Notes under the pieces: generated by a model
Databases searched by the model: none
What the model was told of the DNA's origin: nothing
What the model saw: only the letters and a program-made list of their open reading frames with translations
Part shown: in pieces, positions 8,491 to 17,596 of the stretch
Layout of the letters: the number at the start of each line of letters is the position of its first letter
How positions within the stretch are numbered: position 1 is the stretch's first letter
Origin: Bradyrhizobium sp. CCBAU 51627
GTDB taxonomy: Bacteria > Pseudomonadota > Alphaproteobacteria > Rhizobiales > Xanthobacteraceae
DNA: 64,000 nt
Direction: 5' to 3'
NCBI RefSeq assembly: GCF_028128765.1
Contig: NZ_LBJG01000090.1
Coordinates: 1-64,000, forward strand
Made by a program: the position numbers and the translations under genes

Positions 8491-9666
8491 TCATTCGCTC
8501 CTTTTTGCCGGGGGCGCGGTGACGTCCCCCGTGAGATCGTAGGTGACCATGGTCTCGCCGGACTGTGGCCGCTCGAGCCAATCCTTATGGCGCATCGACA
8601 GATGCACGTCGCGCACGCCGCTCTCCCAATGCTCGACCATGGCGACATGCGAGAAGTCGTAGTCCTTGGACGAGGATTCGTAGTTCTTGCTGCGATAGAT
8701 CAGGTGCACCACCGTGACCGTGCTCTCGCGCGCCGCCTTGTTGAGGATCTCGACCGACGGATCATTCTTCAGGTAGTCCGGCAGCTTGTCGATCAGCTCA
8801 CGCAGCGCCTTGCGCGTGTTGTGGACCTGCTTGTTCTTGTCGGTGTTCATCCGCGTACGGCTGGAATAGCGGATGTCCTTCTCGCGCTCGGCGGCCTCGA
8901 GCAGCGAGGTCGGCAGATCGCCGCGGGCGCTGAACAAATCCACCTGGAAGATCAGGAGATCGCGGTAGAGCTCCGCATCCAGCACGAAGTCGAGCGGAGT
9001 GTTGGAGGCGATGCCGCCGTCCCAATAATGCTCGCCGTCGATGACCACGGACGGAAATCCCGGCGGCAGCGCACCGGAGGCCATGATGTGCTCCGGGCCG
9101 ATCTTCTTGCCGAGCTTCTTGAACTCGTAATTGTCGAAATATTTGAAATTGCCCGAGGTGACGCCGACCGCGCCGACGGACAAGCGAGTTTTGAGATCGT
9201 TGATTCTGTCGAAGTCGACGAGCCGCTCCAACGTCTTCTTCAGCGGCGCAGTGTCGTAATAGCTCTCGGCCTGCGGGCTGCCCGGCGGCCACAGCGGCGC
9301 GGGCGGCACGCGCGGAACGAAGAAGCCGGGCACGCCGAAGGTCGCGATCAGCGCGGCACTGGTGGAATTGAACAGCTCGCGGCTGTGATCGCTCTTGCCG
9401 ATCGGCTTCCACGGCACCGGCGCGGAAACCATCTCCCAGAATTCCTTGAGCCGCTTGACGCGGGTCTGGCCCTCGTTGCCGGCGATGATGGCGGCGTTGA
9501 CGGCGCCGATCGAGATGCCGGCGACCCATTCGGGCTCGAAATCGAAATGACACAGCGCCTGATAGGCGCCGGCCTGATAGGAGCCGAGCGCACCGCCGCC
9601 CTGGAGAACCAGGACGCGCTGCGCCTTCGCGGGGACTGTTGCGATTTCCGGGCCGTGATCTGTCAT
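8491..9666 (-). CDS. Patatin-like phospholipase family protein
   Basis: This is a 391-residue protein. The patatin core occupies about residues 15-215, with oxyanion loop GGGALGSYQAGAY, nucleophile motif GISIG (GxSxG) and catalytic Asp in DGG (YWDGGIASNTPL). The C-terminal 130 residues (DIRYSSRTRMNTDK to the end) match the DUF3734-type extension usually found with such proteins. Close coupling to bdhA suggests a role as a PHB granule-associated hydrolase or esterase. That link rests on neighbourhood. Start ATG at 9666. Confidence 0.88.
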   Translation of the reverse strand: MTDHGPEIATVPAKAQRVLVLQGGGALGSYQAGAYQALCHFDFEPEWVAGISIGAVNAAIIAGNEGQTRVKRLKEFWEMVSAPVPWKPIGKSDHSRELFNSTSAALIATFGVPGFFVPRVPPAPLWPPGSPQAESYYDTAPLKKTLERLVDFDRINDLKTRLSVGAVGVTSGNFKYFDNYEFKKLGKKIGPEHIMASGALPPGFPSVVIDGEHYWDGGIASNTPLDFVLDAELYRDLLIFQVDLFSARGDLPTSLLEAAEREKDIRYSSRTRMNTDKNKQVHNTRKALRELIDKLPDYLKNDPSVEILNKAARESTVTVVHLIYRSKNYESSSKDYDFSHVAMVEHWESGVRDVHLSMRHKDWLERPQSGETMVTYDLTGDVTAPPAKRSE

Positions 9667-9744
9667 AAGGGACTAATAGCAAAAGGCGAGCCACCGTGCC
9701 GACAGTCTGCCGCGGCGTCAATGCATCCCGGGATCAAGTCTGGC

Positions 9745-10248
9745 TTATCGGGGCTCGGCGGACGCCAGGATCATGGTCCAGAACACCTTGTATTTGGTGC
9801 CTGGAGCATAGCTCGCCGCTATGCCCAATTTTGTGACACCGCTCTTGAGCATGTTGGCGCGATGTGGGGGCGAGTCGCGCCAGCCGGAAAACGCTTCCGC
9901 CAGCGTATGATAGCCCGCCGAAATGTTCTCGACCGCCACGGTCGCGGGATAGCCGCCGGCATTGAGCCGCTTGCCCAAGGGGGCGCGGACGTCATGGTCC
10001 ATCTTGTTGGCTGCGGCCATGGCATCGGACTCGGATTCGGCGAGCCGCATCAGATCGGGGTCGATCTCGACGCTGCCGAGGCCGTTGTTCTGGCGGTATT
10101 GCGAGATCATGATCGCGGCGGCCGGCGCATCGAGCTTGGCGCCCGGGACCGACATGTCCGCGTACATCGACGGCTGCTGGACCGGCGCTTCGTTGCCGGC
10201 GCAGCCGGCGAGAAGCAAAGTAATGAGAATTGCGGCCGCAGCGCGCAT
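9745..10248 (-). CDS. CAP-domain (SCP/PR-1-like) lipoprotein
   Basis: The protein has 167 residues. ATG at 10248 begins a lipoprotein signal, MRAAAAILITLLLAGC, with lipobox LAGC and acylated Cys at residue 16. The longer open frame upstream lacks a signal and is not used. The mature part has the CAP fold pattern ISQYRQNNGLG, KMDHDVRAPLGKRL and VAVENISAGY...GWRDSPPHRANML, including His and Glu of the CAP cavity. The function of bacterial CAP proteins is mostly unknown. It probably sits in the outer membrane or periplasm. Confidence 0.85.
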   Translation of the reverse strand: MRAAAAILITLLLAGCAGNEAPVQQPSMYADMSVPGAKLDAPAAAIMISQYRQNNGLGSVEIDPDLMRLAESESDAMAAANKMDHDVRAPLGKRLNAGGYPATVAVENISAGYHTLAEAFSGWRDSPPHRANMLKSGVTKLGIAASYAPGTKYKVFWTMILASAEPR

Positions 10249-10327
10249 GTTCAGAGGCCCCCAAATGAGGGGCCGTTGTTGCATACGAACAATGGCTGAA
10301 AGGTGAATTTTGACGAAAATCGTAGCT

Positions 10328-10441
10328 GTCATTCCGGGGCAGCGCGCAGCGCTGAACTATGGTGCGTTATTGCGCACCTGAGAATCTCGCGCGACAACCT
10401 CGGGATTTGCGGTTTCGCGCTGGCACGCGCCCCGGAACGAC
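10328..10441. repeat. Interspersed repeat between CAP lipoprotein and cysA genes
   Basis: About 114 bp run from GTCATTCCGGGGC to GCCCCGGAACGAC, giving near-inverted ends. Inside are small hairpins such as CAGCGCGCAGCGCTG and GTGCGTTATTGCGCAC. It fills most of the gap between the two genes. It is similar in style to, but different in sequence from, the repeats at 93-235 and 38213-38302. Confidence 0.6.
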
Positions 10442-10447
10442 GGGGGC

Positions 10448-11482
10448 TTACCCCGCAAATATGCGGTAGCGGCGGGGCTCGAGACCGACGGTGTCGCCGG
10501 CACGCAGTTCCCGGTCGCGGGGGGCGTCGATCTCGATGGTTTCGCCGCCTGAGAGCGCGACCTCGGCCCGCTGCACCGGGCCGAAATTGCGGACGTGCTG
10601 GACGGCGCCCTCGAATGCGCCGGAGCCGGCCGGACCGACCAGCATGTCATGTCGCCGCACGAACAGTTTTGACGCGCCAGACGCCAAGCCCTCTGCCTTG
10701 AGCGGAAGCGGCCGCTCGCCGAGCCTGACAACACCGTCCGCGACCTGGACCGGCAGCTCGATGGACTCGCCGATGAAGCCGTGAACGAAGGCCGTCGCCG
10801 GGGTCTCGTAGACGTCATCGGGCGAGCCGATCTGCTCGATCCGGCCCTTGTCCATCACGACGACGCGGTTGGCGACTTCGAGCGCCTCTTCCTGGTCGTG
10901 GGTAACGAAGATCGAGGTGACGTTGATCTCATGATGCAGCGAACGCAGCCATTTGCGCAGCTCCTTGCGCACCTTCGCATCGAGCGCGCCGAACGGCTCG
11001 TCAAGCAGGAGGATGCGCGGCTCGATCGCAAGCGCACGCGCAAGCGCGATGCGCTGGCGCTGACCGCCGGAAAGCTGATTCGGATAGCGGTCGGCGAGCC
11101 AGTCGAGTTGCACGAGATCGAGCAGTTCCTTGACCCGCGCGCGGATCGTCGTCTCGTCCTTGCGGATCGCGCGCGGCTGCACACGCAGGCCGAAGGCGAC
11201 GTTCTCGAACACGCTCATGTGGCGGAACAGCGCGTAGTGCTGGAACACGAAGCCGACGTGACGCTCGCGCGCGCCGTGCGTGAGCGCGTCCTCGCCATTG
11301 ATCAAAACCTCGCCCGCATCGGGCCAATCGAGCCCCGCGACGATCCTCAGTAGTGTCGTTTTTCCTGAACCGGACGGGCCAAGCAGTGCAAGCAACTCGC
11401 CGCTATCAACCTTGAGGTCGACGCCGTCGAGGGCCTTGAAGCTACCGAATGTCTTGACGAGTTTCCTGACTTCAATGGTCAC
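10448..11482 (-). CDS. cysA: Sulfate/thiosulfate ABC transporter ATP-binding protein
   Basis: This is a 344-residue ATPase. Walker A GPSGSGKT is at about residues 35-42, signature LSGGQ at 137-141, Walker B LLLDEP near 158-163 and the switch His in VTHDQEEAL. The C-terminal 110 residues form the TOBE-like regulatory part. It is the last gene of the cysT-cysW-cysA group and overlaps the end of cysW by 11 bp. It energises sulfate import with the two permeases and the periplasmic binding protein. Confidence 0.95.
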   Translation of the reverse strand: MTIEVRKLVKTFGSFKALDGVDLKVDSGELLALLGPSGSGKTTLLRIVAGLDWPDAGEVLINGEDALTHGARERHVGFVFQHYALFRHMSVFENVAFGLRVQPRAIRKDETTIRARVKELLDLVQLDWLADRYPNQLSGGQRQRIALARALAIEPRILLLDEPFGALDAKVRKELRKWLRSLHHEINVTSIFVTHDQEEALEVANRVVVMDKGRIEQIGSPDDVYETPATAFVHGFIGESIELPVQVADGVVRLGERPLPLKAEGLASGASKLFVRRHDMLVGPAGSGAFEGAVQHVRNFGPVQRAEVALSGGETIEIDAPRDRELRAGDTVGLEPRRYRIFAG

Positions 11483-12377
11483 GATCTTCTCCTCCGTCCA
11501 ACCGTCGCTCCAGGATTGTCTTGGCGACCAGCGTGATCAGCGCCAGCATCGCGAGCAGCGAGGCGATCGCGAACGCGGCCACGAACTGGTACTCGTCGTA
11601 GAGAATCTCGACCAGCAGCGGCATGGTATTGGTCTCGCCGCGGATGTGGCCGGAAACGACCGAGACCGCGCCGAACTCGCCCATCGCGCGCGCATTGCAG
11701 AGCAGAACGCCGTAGAGCAAACCCCATTTGATGTTGGGCAGCGTCACGCGGAAGAAAGTCCGCAGGCCGGAGGCGCCGAGCGAAATCGCGGCTTCTTCCT
11801 CTTGCGTGCCCTGCTCCTGCATCAGCGGTATCAGTGCGCGCGCCACGAAGGGGAAGGTCACGAAGGTGGTGGCGAGCGCGATGCCGGGCACCGCGAACAG
11901 GATCTGGATGTCGTGATCCCTGAGCCAGCCGCCGAAATAACCCTGTGCACCGAACAGCAGCACGAAGACGAGGCCTGAGATCACTGGGCTCACCGAGAAC
12001 GGCAGGTCGATCAGCGTGATCAGGAAGGTCTTGCCGGAAAACTCGAACTTTGCGACGGCCCAGGCGGCCACCAGACCAAACACCAGATTGAGCGTGACCG
12101 AAATCGCGGCGACAAGCAGAGTCAGCTTGATCGCAGCCAGCGCCTCCGGCTCCGCCAGTGCCGTGACATAGGCCATGAAACCCTTCGAAAAGGCCTGTGC
12201 GAACACCAGGACCAGCGGCAGCACGACGAAAATCGTGAGAAACGACACTGCGAGCGTGATGATGGCGATGCGGACAGCGGCAGGCTCGGTGCGGATGTTC
12301 TCCAGCGCAGCTGCTCGTGCGCGAGCCTTCGCACCGGACGTGGCGAGCATGGCTGAATCGCTGATCTGCATCGCCAT
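11472..12377 (-). CDS. cysW: Sulfate ABC transporter permease CysW
   Basis: This is a 301-residue inner-membrane permease with six predicted helices. The EAA loop region reads EEEAAISLGASGLRTFFRVTLPNIKWGLLYG, where it docks on CysA. ATG at 12377 (MAMQISDS) follows TAAGGAC; the frame is open further upstream, but those codons are a shadow of cysT. It lies 10 bp after the cysT stop and overlaps cysA. Confidence 0.94.
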   Translation of the reverse strand: MAMQISDSAMLATSGAKARARAAALENIRTEPAAVRIAIITLAVSFLTIFVVLPLVLVFAQAFSKGFMAYVTALAEPEALAAIKLTLLVAAISVTLNLVFGLVAAWAVAKFEFSGKTFLITLIDLPFSVSPVISGLVFVLLFGAQGYFGGWLRDHDIQILFAVPGIALATTFVTFPFVARALIPLMQEQGTQEEEAAISLGASGLRTFFRVTLPNIKWGLLYGVLLCNARAMGEFGAVSVVSGHIRGETNTMPLLVEILYDEYQFVAAFAIASLLAMLALITLVAKTILERRLDGGEDRDH

Positions 12378-12387
12378 CGTTCCGTCC

Positions 12388-13224
12388 TTACCGTTCCGCG
12401 TCCCGATGCTGCGCCCAGCGCTGCAGCCGGTTGACGGCGAAGATGACGATGAATGAGACGACGAGCATGACCGCTGCAATCGCGGTCGCGTCGGCATAGC
12501 GGAATTCGGACAGCCGGATCACGATCAGGAGCGGGGCGATTTCCGAAACGTTCGGCAGATTGCCGGCGATGAAGATCACCGAGCCGTATTCACCGACCGC
12601 ACGGGCAAAGGCGAGCGCGAGGCCTGTCAGCAGCGCCGGTGCGAGCGAGGGCAAAATCACGCGAATCATGGTTTGCCAGCGGCTCGCACCCAGGCTGCCT
12701 GCGGCTTCCTCGATCTCGGGATCGAGATCCTGCAGCACCGGCTGCACCGTGCGCACCACGAAAGGAATGCCGATGAAGATCATGGCCACGAAGATGCCGA
12801 GCGGCGTGAACGCCACCTTGATGCCGAGCGCGGCGAGCGGCGCGCCGAGCCAGCCCTTCTCAGCGAACAGCGCGGTCAGCGCGACGCCGGCCACCGCCGT
12901 CGGCAATGCGAACGGCACGTCCACGATCGCATCGAAGATCCGCCGGCCCGGAAAACGATAGCGCACCAGTGCCCAGACGATGATGCTGCCCATCACGAGA
13001 TTGACACATGCCGCCCCAAACGCGAGCCCGAACGAGATGCGGAGCGCGTTCAGGGTGCGCCGACTGGACAGAATGGCCCAGAACTGCTCGAGGCTGAGCT
13101 CCAGCGATTTCAGGAATAGCCCGGCGAGCGGGATCAGGATGATGACGGACAGCCAGGTCAGCGTCAGCCCCATCGTGAGACCGAAGCCCGGCAACGTCCG
13201 GCGTCGTGCTGCAATTGCGCTCAC
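12388..13224 (-). CDS. cysT: Sulfate ABC transporter permease CysT
   Basis: This is a 278-residue inner-membrane permease with the binding-protein-dependent transport fold. The EAA-type loop is DPEIEEAAGSLGASRWQTMIRVILPSLAP. A GTG start at 13224 (VSAIAARRR) is chosen because AGGGGG stands a few bases upstream; there is no suitable ATG before the first helix, and residues read further upstream are a shadow of the binding-protein region. An alternative ATG lies 17 codons downstream. It pairs with CysW. Confidence 0.92.
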   Translation of the reverse strand: MSAIAARRRTLPGFGLTMGLTLTWLSVIILIPLAGLFLKSLELSLEQFWAILSSRRTLNALRISFGLAFGAACVNLVMGSIIVWALVRYRFPGRRIFDAIVDVPFALPTAVAGVALTALFAEKGWLGAPLAALGIKVAFTPLGIFVAMIFIGIPFVVRTVQPVLQDLDPEIEEAAGSLGASRWQTMIRVILPSLAPALLTGLALAFARAVGEYGSVIFIAGNLPNVSEIAPLLIVIRLSEFRYADATAIAAVMLVVSFIVIFAVNRLQRWAQHRDAER

Positions 13225-13261
13225 CTGGCCCCCTGCTGAACTCCCTTGGGACGGCGCCGGA

Positions 13262-14260
13262 TCAGTTCTTGTAGATCTGATCGAAGATACCGCCCTCGGC
13301 AAAATGTTCCTTCTGTGCCTTGGTCCAGCCGCCGAAGACGTCGTCGATCGTGAAGAGTTCGACCTTGGCAAAGGAATTTTCGTACTTTTTGGCGATCTCG
13401 GCATCGCGCGGTCGGTAGAAATTGCGCGCGGCGATCTCCTGACCTTCCTTCGTATACCAATATTGCAGATAGGCGTCGGCAGCGTTGCGCGTGCCCTTCT
13501 TGCCGGCCACCTTGTCGACGAGCGCCACCGGCGGCTCGGCCAGGATCGACTGCGGCGGCGCCACGATTTCGAGCTTCTGCGCTCCAAACTCCTTCAGGGC
13601 GAGGAACGCCTCGTTCTCCCAGGCCAGCAGCACATCGCCGACACCGCGCTCGACGAAGGTCACGGTTGCGCCGCGGGCGCCGGTATCGAGAACCGGCACC
13701 TGCTGGTAGAGTTTTCCGATGAAATCCCTGGCCTTGTCGGCCGAGCCGTATTTCTTCTGCGCAAAGCCCCAGGCGGCAAGATAATTCCAGCGCGCGCCGC
13801 CCGAGGTCTTTGGGTTCGGCGTGATCACGGCAACGCCGGGCTTGAGCAGATCGTCCCAATCCTTGATGCCCTTGGGATTGCCCTTGCGCACCAGGAACAC
13901 GATGGTCGAGGTGTAGGGCGATGAATTCTGCGGCAGACGCTTCTGCCAGTCGGCCGCTATCAGACCCTTGGCCGCGATCGCGTCGATATCGTAGGCAAGC
14001 GCGAGCGTCACCACGTCGGCCTGCAATCCGTCGATCACCGCGCGCGCCTGCGATCCGCTGCCGCCATGCGACTGCTTGATCTCGACGCTCTTGCCGGTCT
14101 CCTTCTGATAGGCGTTCGCGAACGCCTTGTTGAATTCGACATAGAGCTCGCGCGTCGGGTCGTATGACACGTTCAACAGGTTGATATCAGCGGCAAGAGC
14201 CGCGCTTGCCAAGAAAATCGTAGCCAGCAATCCTGCAGCGAGTGGAACGATACGGCGCAT
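13262..14260 (-). CDS. sbp: Sulfate ABC transporter substrate-binding protein
   Basis: This is a 332-residue periplasmic protein. The signal peptide MRRIVPLAAGLLATIFLASAALA ends at AADINLLNVSYD, the family opening. Sulfate-site segments such as KQSHGGSGSQARAV, PNPKTSGGARWNYLAAW and ERGVGDVLLAWENEA are present. ATG at 14260 has GGAG nine bases upstream; in-frame ATGs at 14275 and 14269 would add a few residues. It is followed by cysT after 37 bp and preceded by cysH after a 127-bp gap. Confidence 0.94.
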   Translation of the reverse strand: MRRIVPLAAGLLATIFLASAALAADINLLNVSYDPTRELYVEFNKAFANAYQKETGKSVEIKQSHGGSGSQARAVIDGLQADVVTLALAYDIDAIAAKGLIAADWQKRLPQNSSPYTSTIVFLVRKGNPKGIKDWDDLLKPGVAVITPNPKTSGGARWNYLAAWGFAQKKYGSADKARDFIGKLYQQVPVLDTGARGATVTFVERGVGDVLLAWENEAFLALKEFGAQKLEIVAPPQSILAEPPVALVDKVAGKKGTRNAADAYLQYWYTKEGQEIAARNFYRPRDAEIAKKYENSFAKVELFTIDDVFGGWTKAQKEHFAEGGIFDQIYKN

Positions 14261-14387
14261 CAAGTCCATCTCCATTCACTTCGACGACGCCAATGTCGAC
14301 GAAGGCATGCAGGCGAAACTCGTGGCGAAACGCTCTCAAGTCAATGGAACCGGATTTTCTTGTACGTGAGCTCGCAGCGCGACTGTA

Positions 14388-15113
14388 CTACGAAGTCTTT
14401 ATCGTGTGGATACCGCATTCTGTCTTGGCGCGGCCACGCCAGCGACCTGCGCGCTCATCCTCACCTTCGGCCGTTCTGCTCGTGCAAGGCATACACCCGA
14501 CCGAGCGAAAGCCGGACGCCACAAGTGGATGGCGCGGCAAATTGGCGCGGACGAAAATCGCCTCGAGTTCCTCGCGCGAGACATTCGCAAACGGATTGAA
14601 CTTCAGCCGCGCACCATCGTCCTCGACCACGGGAATGTCGGCGCGCGCATTGCCCTGAAAACGCTTGCGGCCGTTGAGCCAGGCCGAGAACGGTTTTAGC
14701 GCACGCGCCAGCGGCTCGACCTTGCGGATACGGCAGCAGGCATCGGGATCGGAGAACCAGAGGTCGCGATCGAGATCTTCGCGCGTCAACGTTTCCTCCG
14801 CCGGCTTGATCGAGCGGACGTCCTTCAAGCCCAGCGTCGCTACAAGCGTATCGCGATAGGCCAGCGTCTCCTCGAACAGCCAGCCGGTGTCGAGGAAGAT
14901 CACGGGTATCGCCGGATCGACATCGGCCATCACCTTGAGCAGCGTCGCCGATTCCGTGCCGAAGGACGACACCAGCGCCAGCTTGTCGCGACCGACCGCC
15001 TTCAGCGCGGCAGCGATGACCTCCGCGGGCGAAGCATCGCGCAAGCTCCGATCGAGCTCTGCCGCCGAAGGCAGCGGGGAAGCGGACGAGACCTGGGGCG
15101 CGATCGCGTTCAC
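14388..15113 (-). CDS. cysH: Phosphoadenylyl/adenylyl-sulfate reductase, APS-type with [4Fe-4S] cysteines
   Basis: The 241-residue enzyme reduces activated sulfate to sulfite using thioredoxin. It carries the P-loop-like SSFGTESA, two iron-sulfur Cys pairs (DPDACCRIRK and GCMPCTS) and the catalytic ECGIH motif close to the C-terminus. The CC...CxxC pairs mark the plant/rhizobial APS-reducing type rather than the E. coli PAPS type. Its ATG overlaps the stop of the preceding DUF934 gene (ATGA), so translation is coupled. Confidence 0.95.
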   Translation of the reverse strand: MNAIAPQVSSASPLPSAAELDRSLRDASPAEVIAAALKAVGRDKLALVSSFGTESATLLKVMADVDPAIPVIFLDTGWLFEETLAYRDTLVATLGLKDVRSIKPAEETLTREDLDRDLWFSDPDACCRIRKVEPLARALKPFSAWLNGRKRFQGNARADIPVVEDDGARLKFNPFANVSREELEAIFVRANLPRHPLVASGFRSVGCMPCTSRTAEGEDERAGRWRGRAKTECGIHTIKTS

Positions 15114-15625
15114 GTGCCGACGCCTTCCGAATGACGCAGCTGCATGCGCCGGTGCAGCGCCGTGATGCGACCATCGCCGGTCGGCTGGTAGAAGACCGAA
15201 TAGCGCTTCGCGGTCTGCATGAAGGCTTCCGCGTCGGCCTGCTTCTTGACCTCGAAGGAATCGAAGCCGGCGCGCAGCATGAACACGAACTGGTCGCGCA
15301 GGACCTGGCCGGTCGCACGCAACTCGCCGCGATAATTGTAACGCTCGCGCAGCAGCCGCGCCTGGCTGTAGGCGCGTCCGTCGCGGAAAGTCGGGAACAC
15401 CAGCGCCACGGCGGCGATCTTGCCGAGATACGGCACCAGCTCGTCGATGTCGCGGTTGTTCGGCCAGATCACGCCGACCTTGCCGGCACGCTTGAGCAGC
15501 GCATCCGCCTCGCCGATGAAGCGCTCGGCGGGCACCAGGATGCCGCCGCTCTCGGGCAGCGGCGTGTCGACGGCGAGCTTGACGAAGCTGTCGTCGACGA
15601 TTTTTCCGCCGTTAACGAGTGGCAT
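15110..15625 (-). CDS. DUF934 domain-containing protein of the sulfite reductase operon
   Basis: The protein has 171 residues with the DUF934 pattern: VIWPNNRDIDELVPYLGKIAAV, FPTFRDGRAYSQARLLRERYNYRGELRATGQVLRDQ and a conserved end around RRMQLRH. The family is almost always encoded between cysI and cysH in proteobacteria, as here, and is thought to assist sulfite reduction; no biochemical role is established. It overlaps the end of cysI by 14 bp and the start of cysH by 4 bp. Confidence 0.9.
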   Translation of the reverse strand: MPLVNGGKIVDDSFVKLAVDTPLPESGGILVPAERFIGEADALLKRAGKVGVIWPNNRDIDELVPYLGKIAAVALVFPTFRDGRAYSQARLLRERYNYRGELRATGQVLRDQFVFMLRAGFDSFEVKKQADAEAFMQTAKRYSVFYQPTGDGRITALHRRMQLRHSEGVGT

Positions 15626-17267
15626 AGACGCGCTCCTTGAAGGGTTCGACGCCGAGGCGCTTCACGGTGTCCATGAACAGCTCGTCGGGCCGCTCGCGCA
15701 GCGCGAGATAGGCTTCCACGACGTCCTCGATGACGTCCGCGACTTCGTCGAACTTGACGCCTGGCCCGATCAGGGTGCCGAGCGCGGCATTCTCGTCGGC
15801 GCGGCCGCCGATGGTGATCTGATAGACCTCCTCGCCGTTCTTCTCGACGCCGAGAATGCCGATATGGCCGACATGGTGGTGGCCGCAGGCATTGATGCAG
15901 CCGGAGATGTTGATGTGGAGCCGGCCGATCAGATTGGCCAGCTCGTGGTTGGCGAATCGTCGCGACAGCTCCTGCGCGATCGGGATCGAGCGTGCATTCG
16001 CCAGCGAGCAATAGTCGAGACCCGGGCAGGCGATGATGTCGGTGATCAGATTGACGTTCGGCGTCGCGAGCCCGAGCTTGTCGAGCGCCTTCCACAGCGC
16101 CGGCAGGTCGCGCTTGGCGACGTGCGGCAGCGCCAGGTTCTGCTCGTGGCCGACGCGGATCTCGCCGAAGGAGTACTTGTCGGCGAGATCGGCCAGCGCA
16201 TCCATCTGCTCGGCCGTCGCATCGCCCGGAGGCTTGCCGATCGGCTTCAACGAGATGGTGACGATCGAATAGCCCTGCACCTTGTGCGGGGCCACCGAGC
16301 TCTTGCGCCACGCCTCGAACTCGGGGTCGGCTGCGGCCTGGCGCAGCTCGTCCGGCATGTGCGGCAGCTTCTCGTAGGCCGGATAGGTGAAGCGCGAGCG
16401 GATGTCCTCGATCACCTCGTCGTCGATCTGGAGCGAGGAGTTGCGGATGTGCTGCCACTCCTCCTCGACCTCGCGCGAGAATTTCTCGATGCCGAGCTCG
16501 TGCACCAGGATCTTGATGCGCGCCTTGTAGATGTTGTCGCGGCGGCCGTACTGGTTGTAGACGCGAAGGATCGCCTCGATATAGCTGAGGATGTCACGGC
16601 CATGCACGAAGTGCTTGATGGTCTTGGCGATGAACGGGGTGCGGCCGAGCCCGCCGCCGACCAGCACCTCGAAGCCGGTCTCGTTCTTCTCGTTCCTGAC
16701 CAGCCGCAGCCCAATGTCGTGGATCTTGATCGCGGCGCGATCGTGGTCCGACGCGGTGATCGCGATCTTGAACTTGCGCGGCAAGAACGAGAATTCCGGA
16801 TGCAACGTGGTGTGCTGGCGGATCAATTCCGACCAGATGCGGGGATCTTCGATCTCGCCGGGCGCAACGCCGGCCCACTGGTCCGAGGTGACGTTGCGCA
16901 TGTTGTTGCCGGAGGTCTGCATCGCGTGGATACCGACCTTGGCGAGATCAGCCAGCGCATCCGGCAGCTCGGCGAGCTTGATCCAGTTGAACTGGATGTT
17001 CTGCCGCGTGGTGAAGTGGCCGTAGCCGCGATCGTATTTGCGCGCGACATGGGCCAGCGCCCGCAACTGGCTCGTCGCCAGCGTGCCGTAGGGGATTGCA
17101 ACGCGGAACATGTAGGCGTGCAATTGCAGATAGACGCCGTTCTGGAGCCGCAGAAGCTTGAACTCGTCCTCGGTGAGTTCGCCCGAAAGGCGGCGCTTCA
17201 CCTGGTCGCGGAACTCCGAGACGCGCTCGTTGACGAGCGTGCGATCGATTTCGTCGTAAGCATACAT
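15612..17267 (-). CDS. cysI: Sulfite (nitrite/sulfite-type) reductase hemoprotein
   Basis: This is a 551-residue siroheme/[4Fe-4S] reductase. Two ferredoxin-like half domains bracket the siroheme-binding segments, and the cluster cysteines are visible in ACPGLDYCSLA and GCINACGHHH. It reduces sulfite to sulfide, with electrons probably from ferredoxin, since no cysJ flavoprotein is present. ATG at 17267 (MYAYDEIDRTLVNERV) matches the usual start of the family. A TTG five codons upstream overlaps the previous stop but is less likely. Confidence 0.94.
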   Translation of the reverse strand: MYAYDEIDRTLVNERVSEFRDQVKRRLSGELTEDEFKLLRLQNGVYLQLHAYMFRVAIPYGTLATSQLRALAHVARKYDRGYGHFTTRQNIQFNWIKLAELPDALADLAKVGIHAMQTSGNNMRNVTSDQWAGVAPGEIEDPRIWSELIRQHTTLHPEFSFLPRKFKIAITASDHDRAAIKIHDIGLRLVRNEKNETGFEVLVGGGLGRTPFIAKTIKHFVHGRDILSYIEAILRVYNQYGRRDNIYKARIKILVHELGIEKFSREVEEEWQHIRNSSLQIDDEVIEDIRSRFTYPAYEKLPHMPDELRQAAADPEFEAWRKSSVAPHKVQGYSIVTISLKPIGKPPGDATAEQMDALADLADKYSFGEIRVGHEQNLALPHVAKRDLPALWKALDKLGLATPNVNLITDIIACPGLDYCSLANARSIPIAQELSRRFANHELANLIGRLHINISGCINACGHHHVGHIGILGVEKNGEEVYQITIGGRADENAALGTLIGPGVKFDEVADVIEDVVEAYLALRERPDELFMDTVKRLGVEPFKERVYATR

Positions 17268-17278
17268 AAGCGGCTGCC

Positions 17279-17596
17279 TCAAACCTGGGCCGGCTGTCCG
17301 ATGGTCACGCCGGTGCGGCGGATGTGTTCGCGCAGATTGCCGGGCTCGACCTTGCCGTCGTCGCCGACCTGCACCGGGGCGATATAGGGACCCACGGCAC
17401 CGACGTCATCGGCGACCGATTCCGCGAGCAACGCCTTGGCTTCGTCGGAGTTGCGCACGATGGCGGCTTCCGAGAGATCGGCGGACCAGCTCTTGGCGGC
17501 GGTGCGATACACAACGATGCCGTCCCAGGTGCGGTTGGCGGTCACGACCGAAGGGCCGGCGATTTTGATCTTCTTCTGTTCAAGCGGGGAGGTCAT
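17279..17596 (-). CDS. DUF2849 domain-containing protein
   Basis: The 105-residue protein begins MTSPLEQKKIKIAGPSVVTANRTWDG and ends with the family pattern PYIAPV then LREHIRRTGVTIG. It matches DUF2849, an alphaproteobacterial family encoded between cysG and cysI. Function is unknown; constant linkage suggests a small partner of sulfite reductase or of siroheme delivery. It overlaps the cysG stop by 4 bp (ATGA). Confidence 0.88.
   Translation of the reverse strand: MTSPLEQKKIKIAGPSVVTANRTWDGIVVYRTAAKSWSADLSEAAIVRNSDEAKALLAESVADDVGAVGPYIAPVQVGDDGKVEPGNLREHIRRTGVTIGQPAQV

Noticed and set aside
15420..17387. Long plus-strand open frame of 655 codons opposite cysI
   Set aside because: It is the antisense shadow of cysI and DUF934, rich in Asp/Arg/Val as expected from reverse GC-rich codons; no domain recognised.
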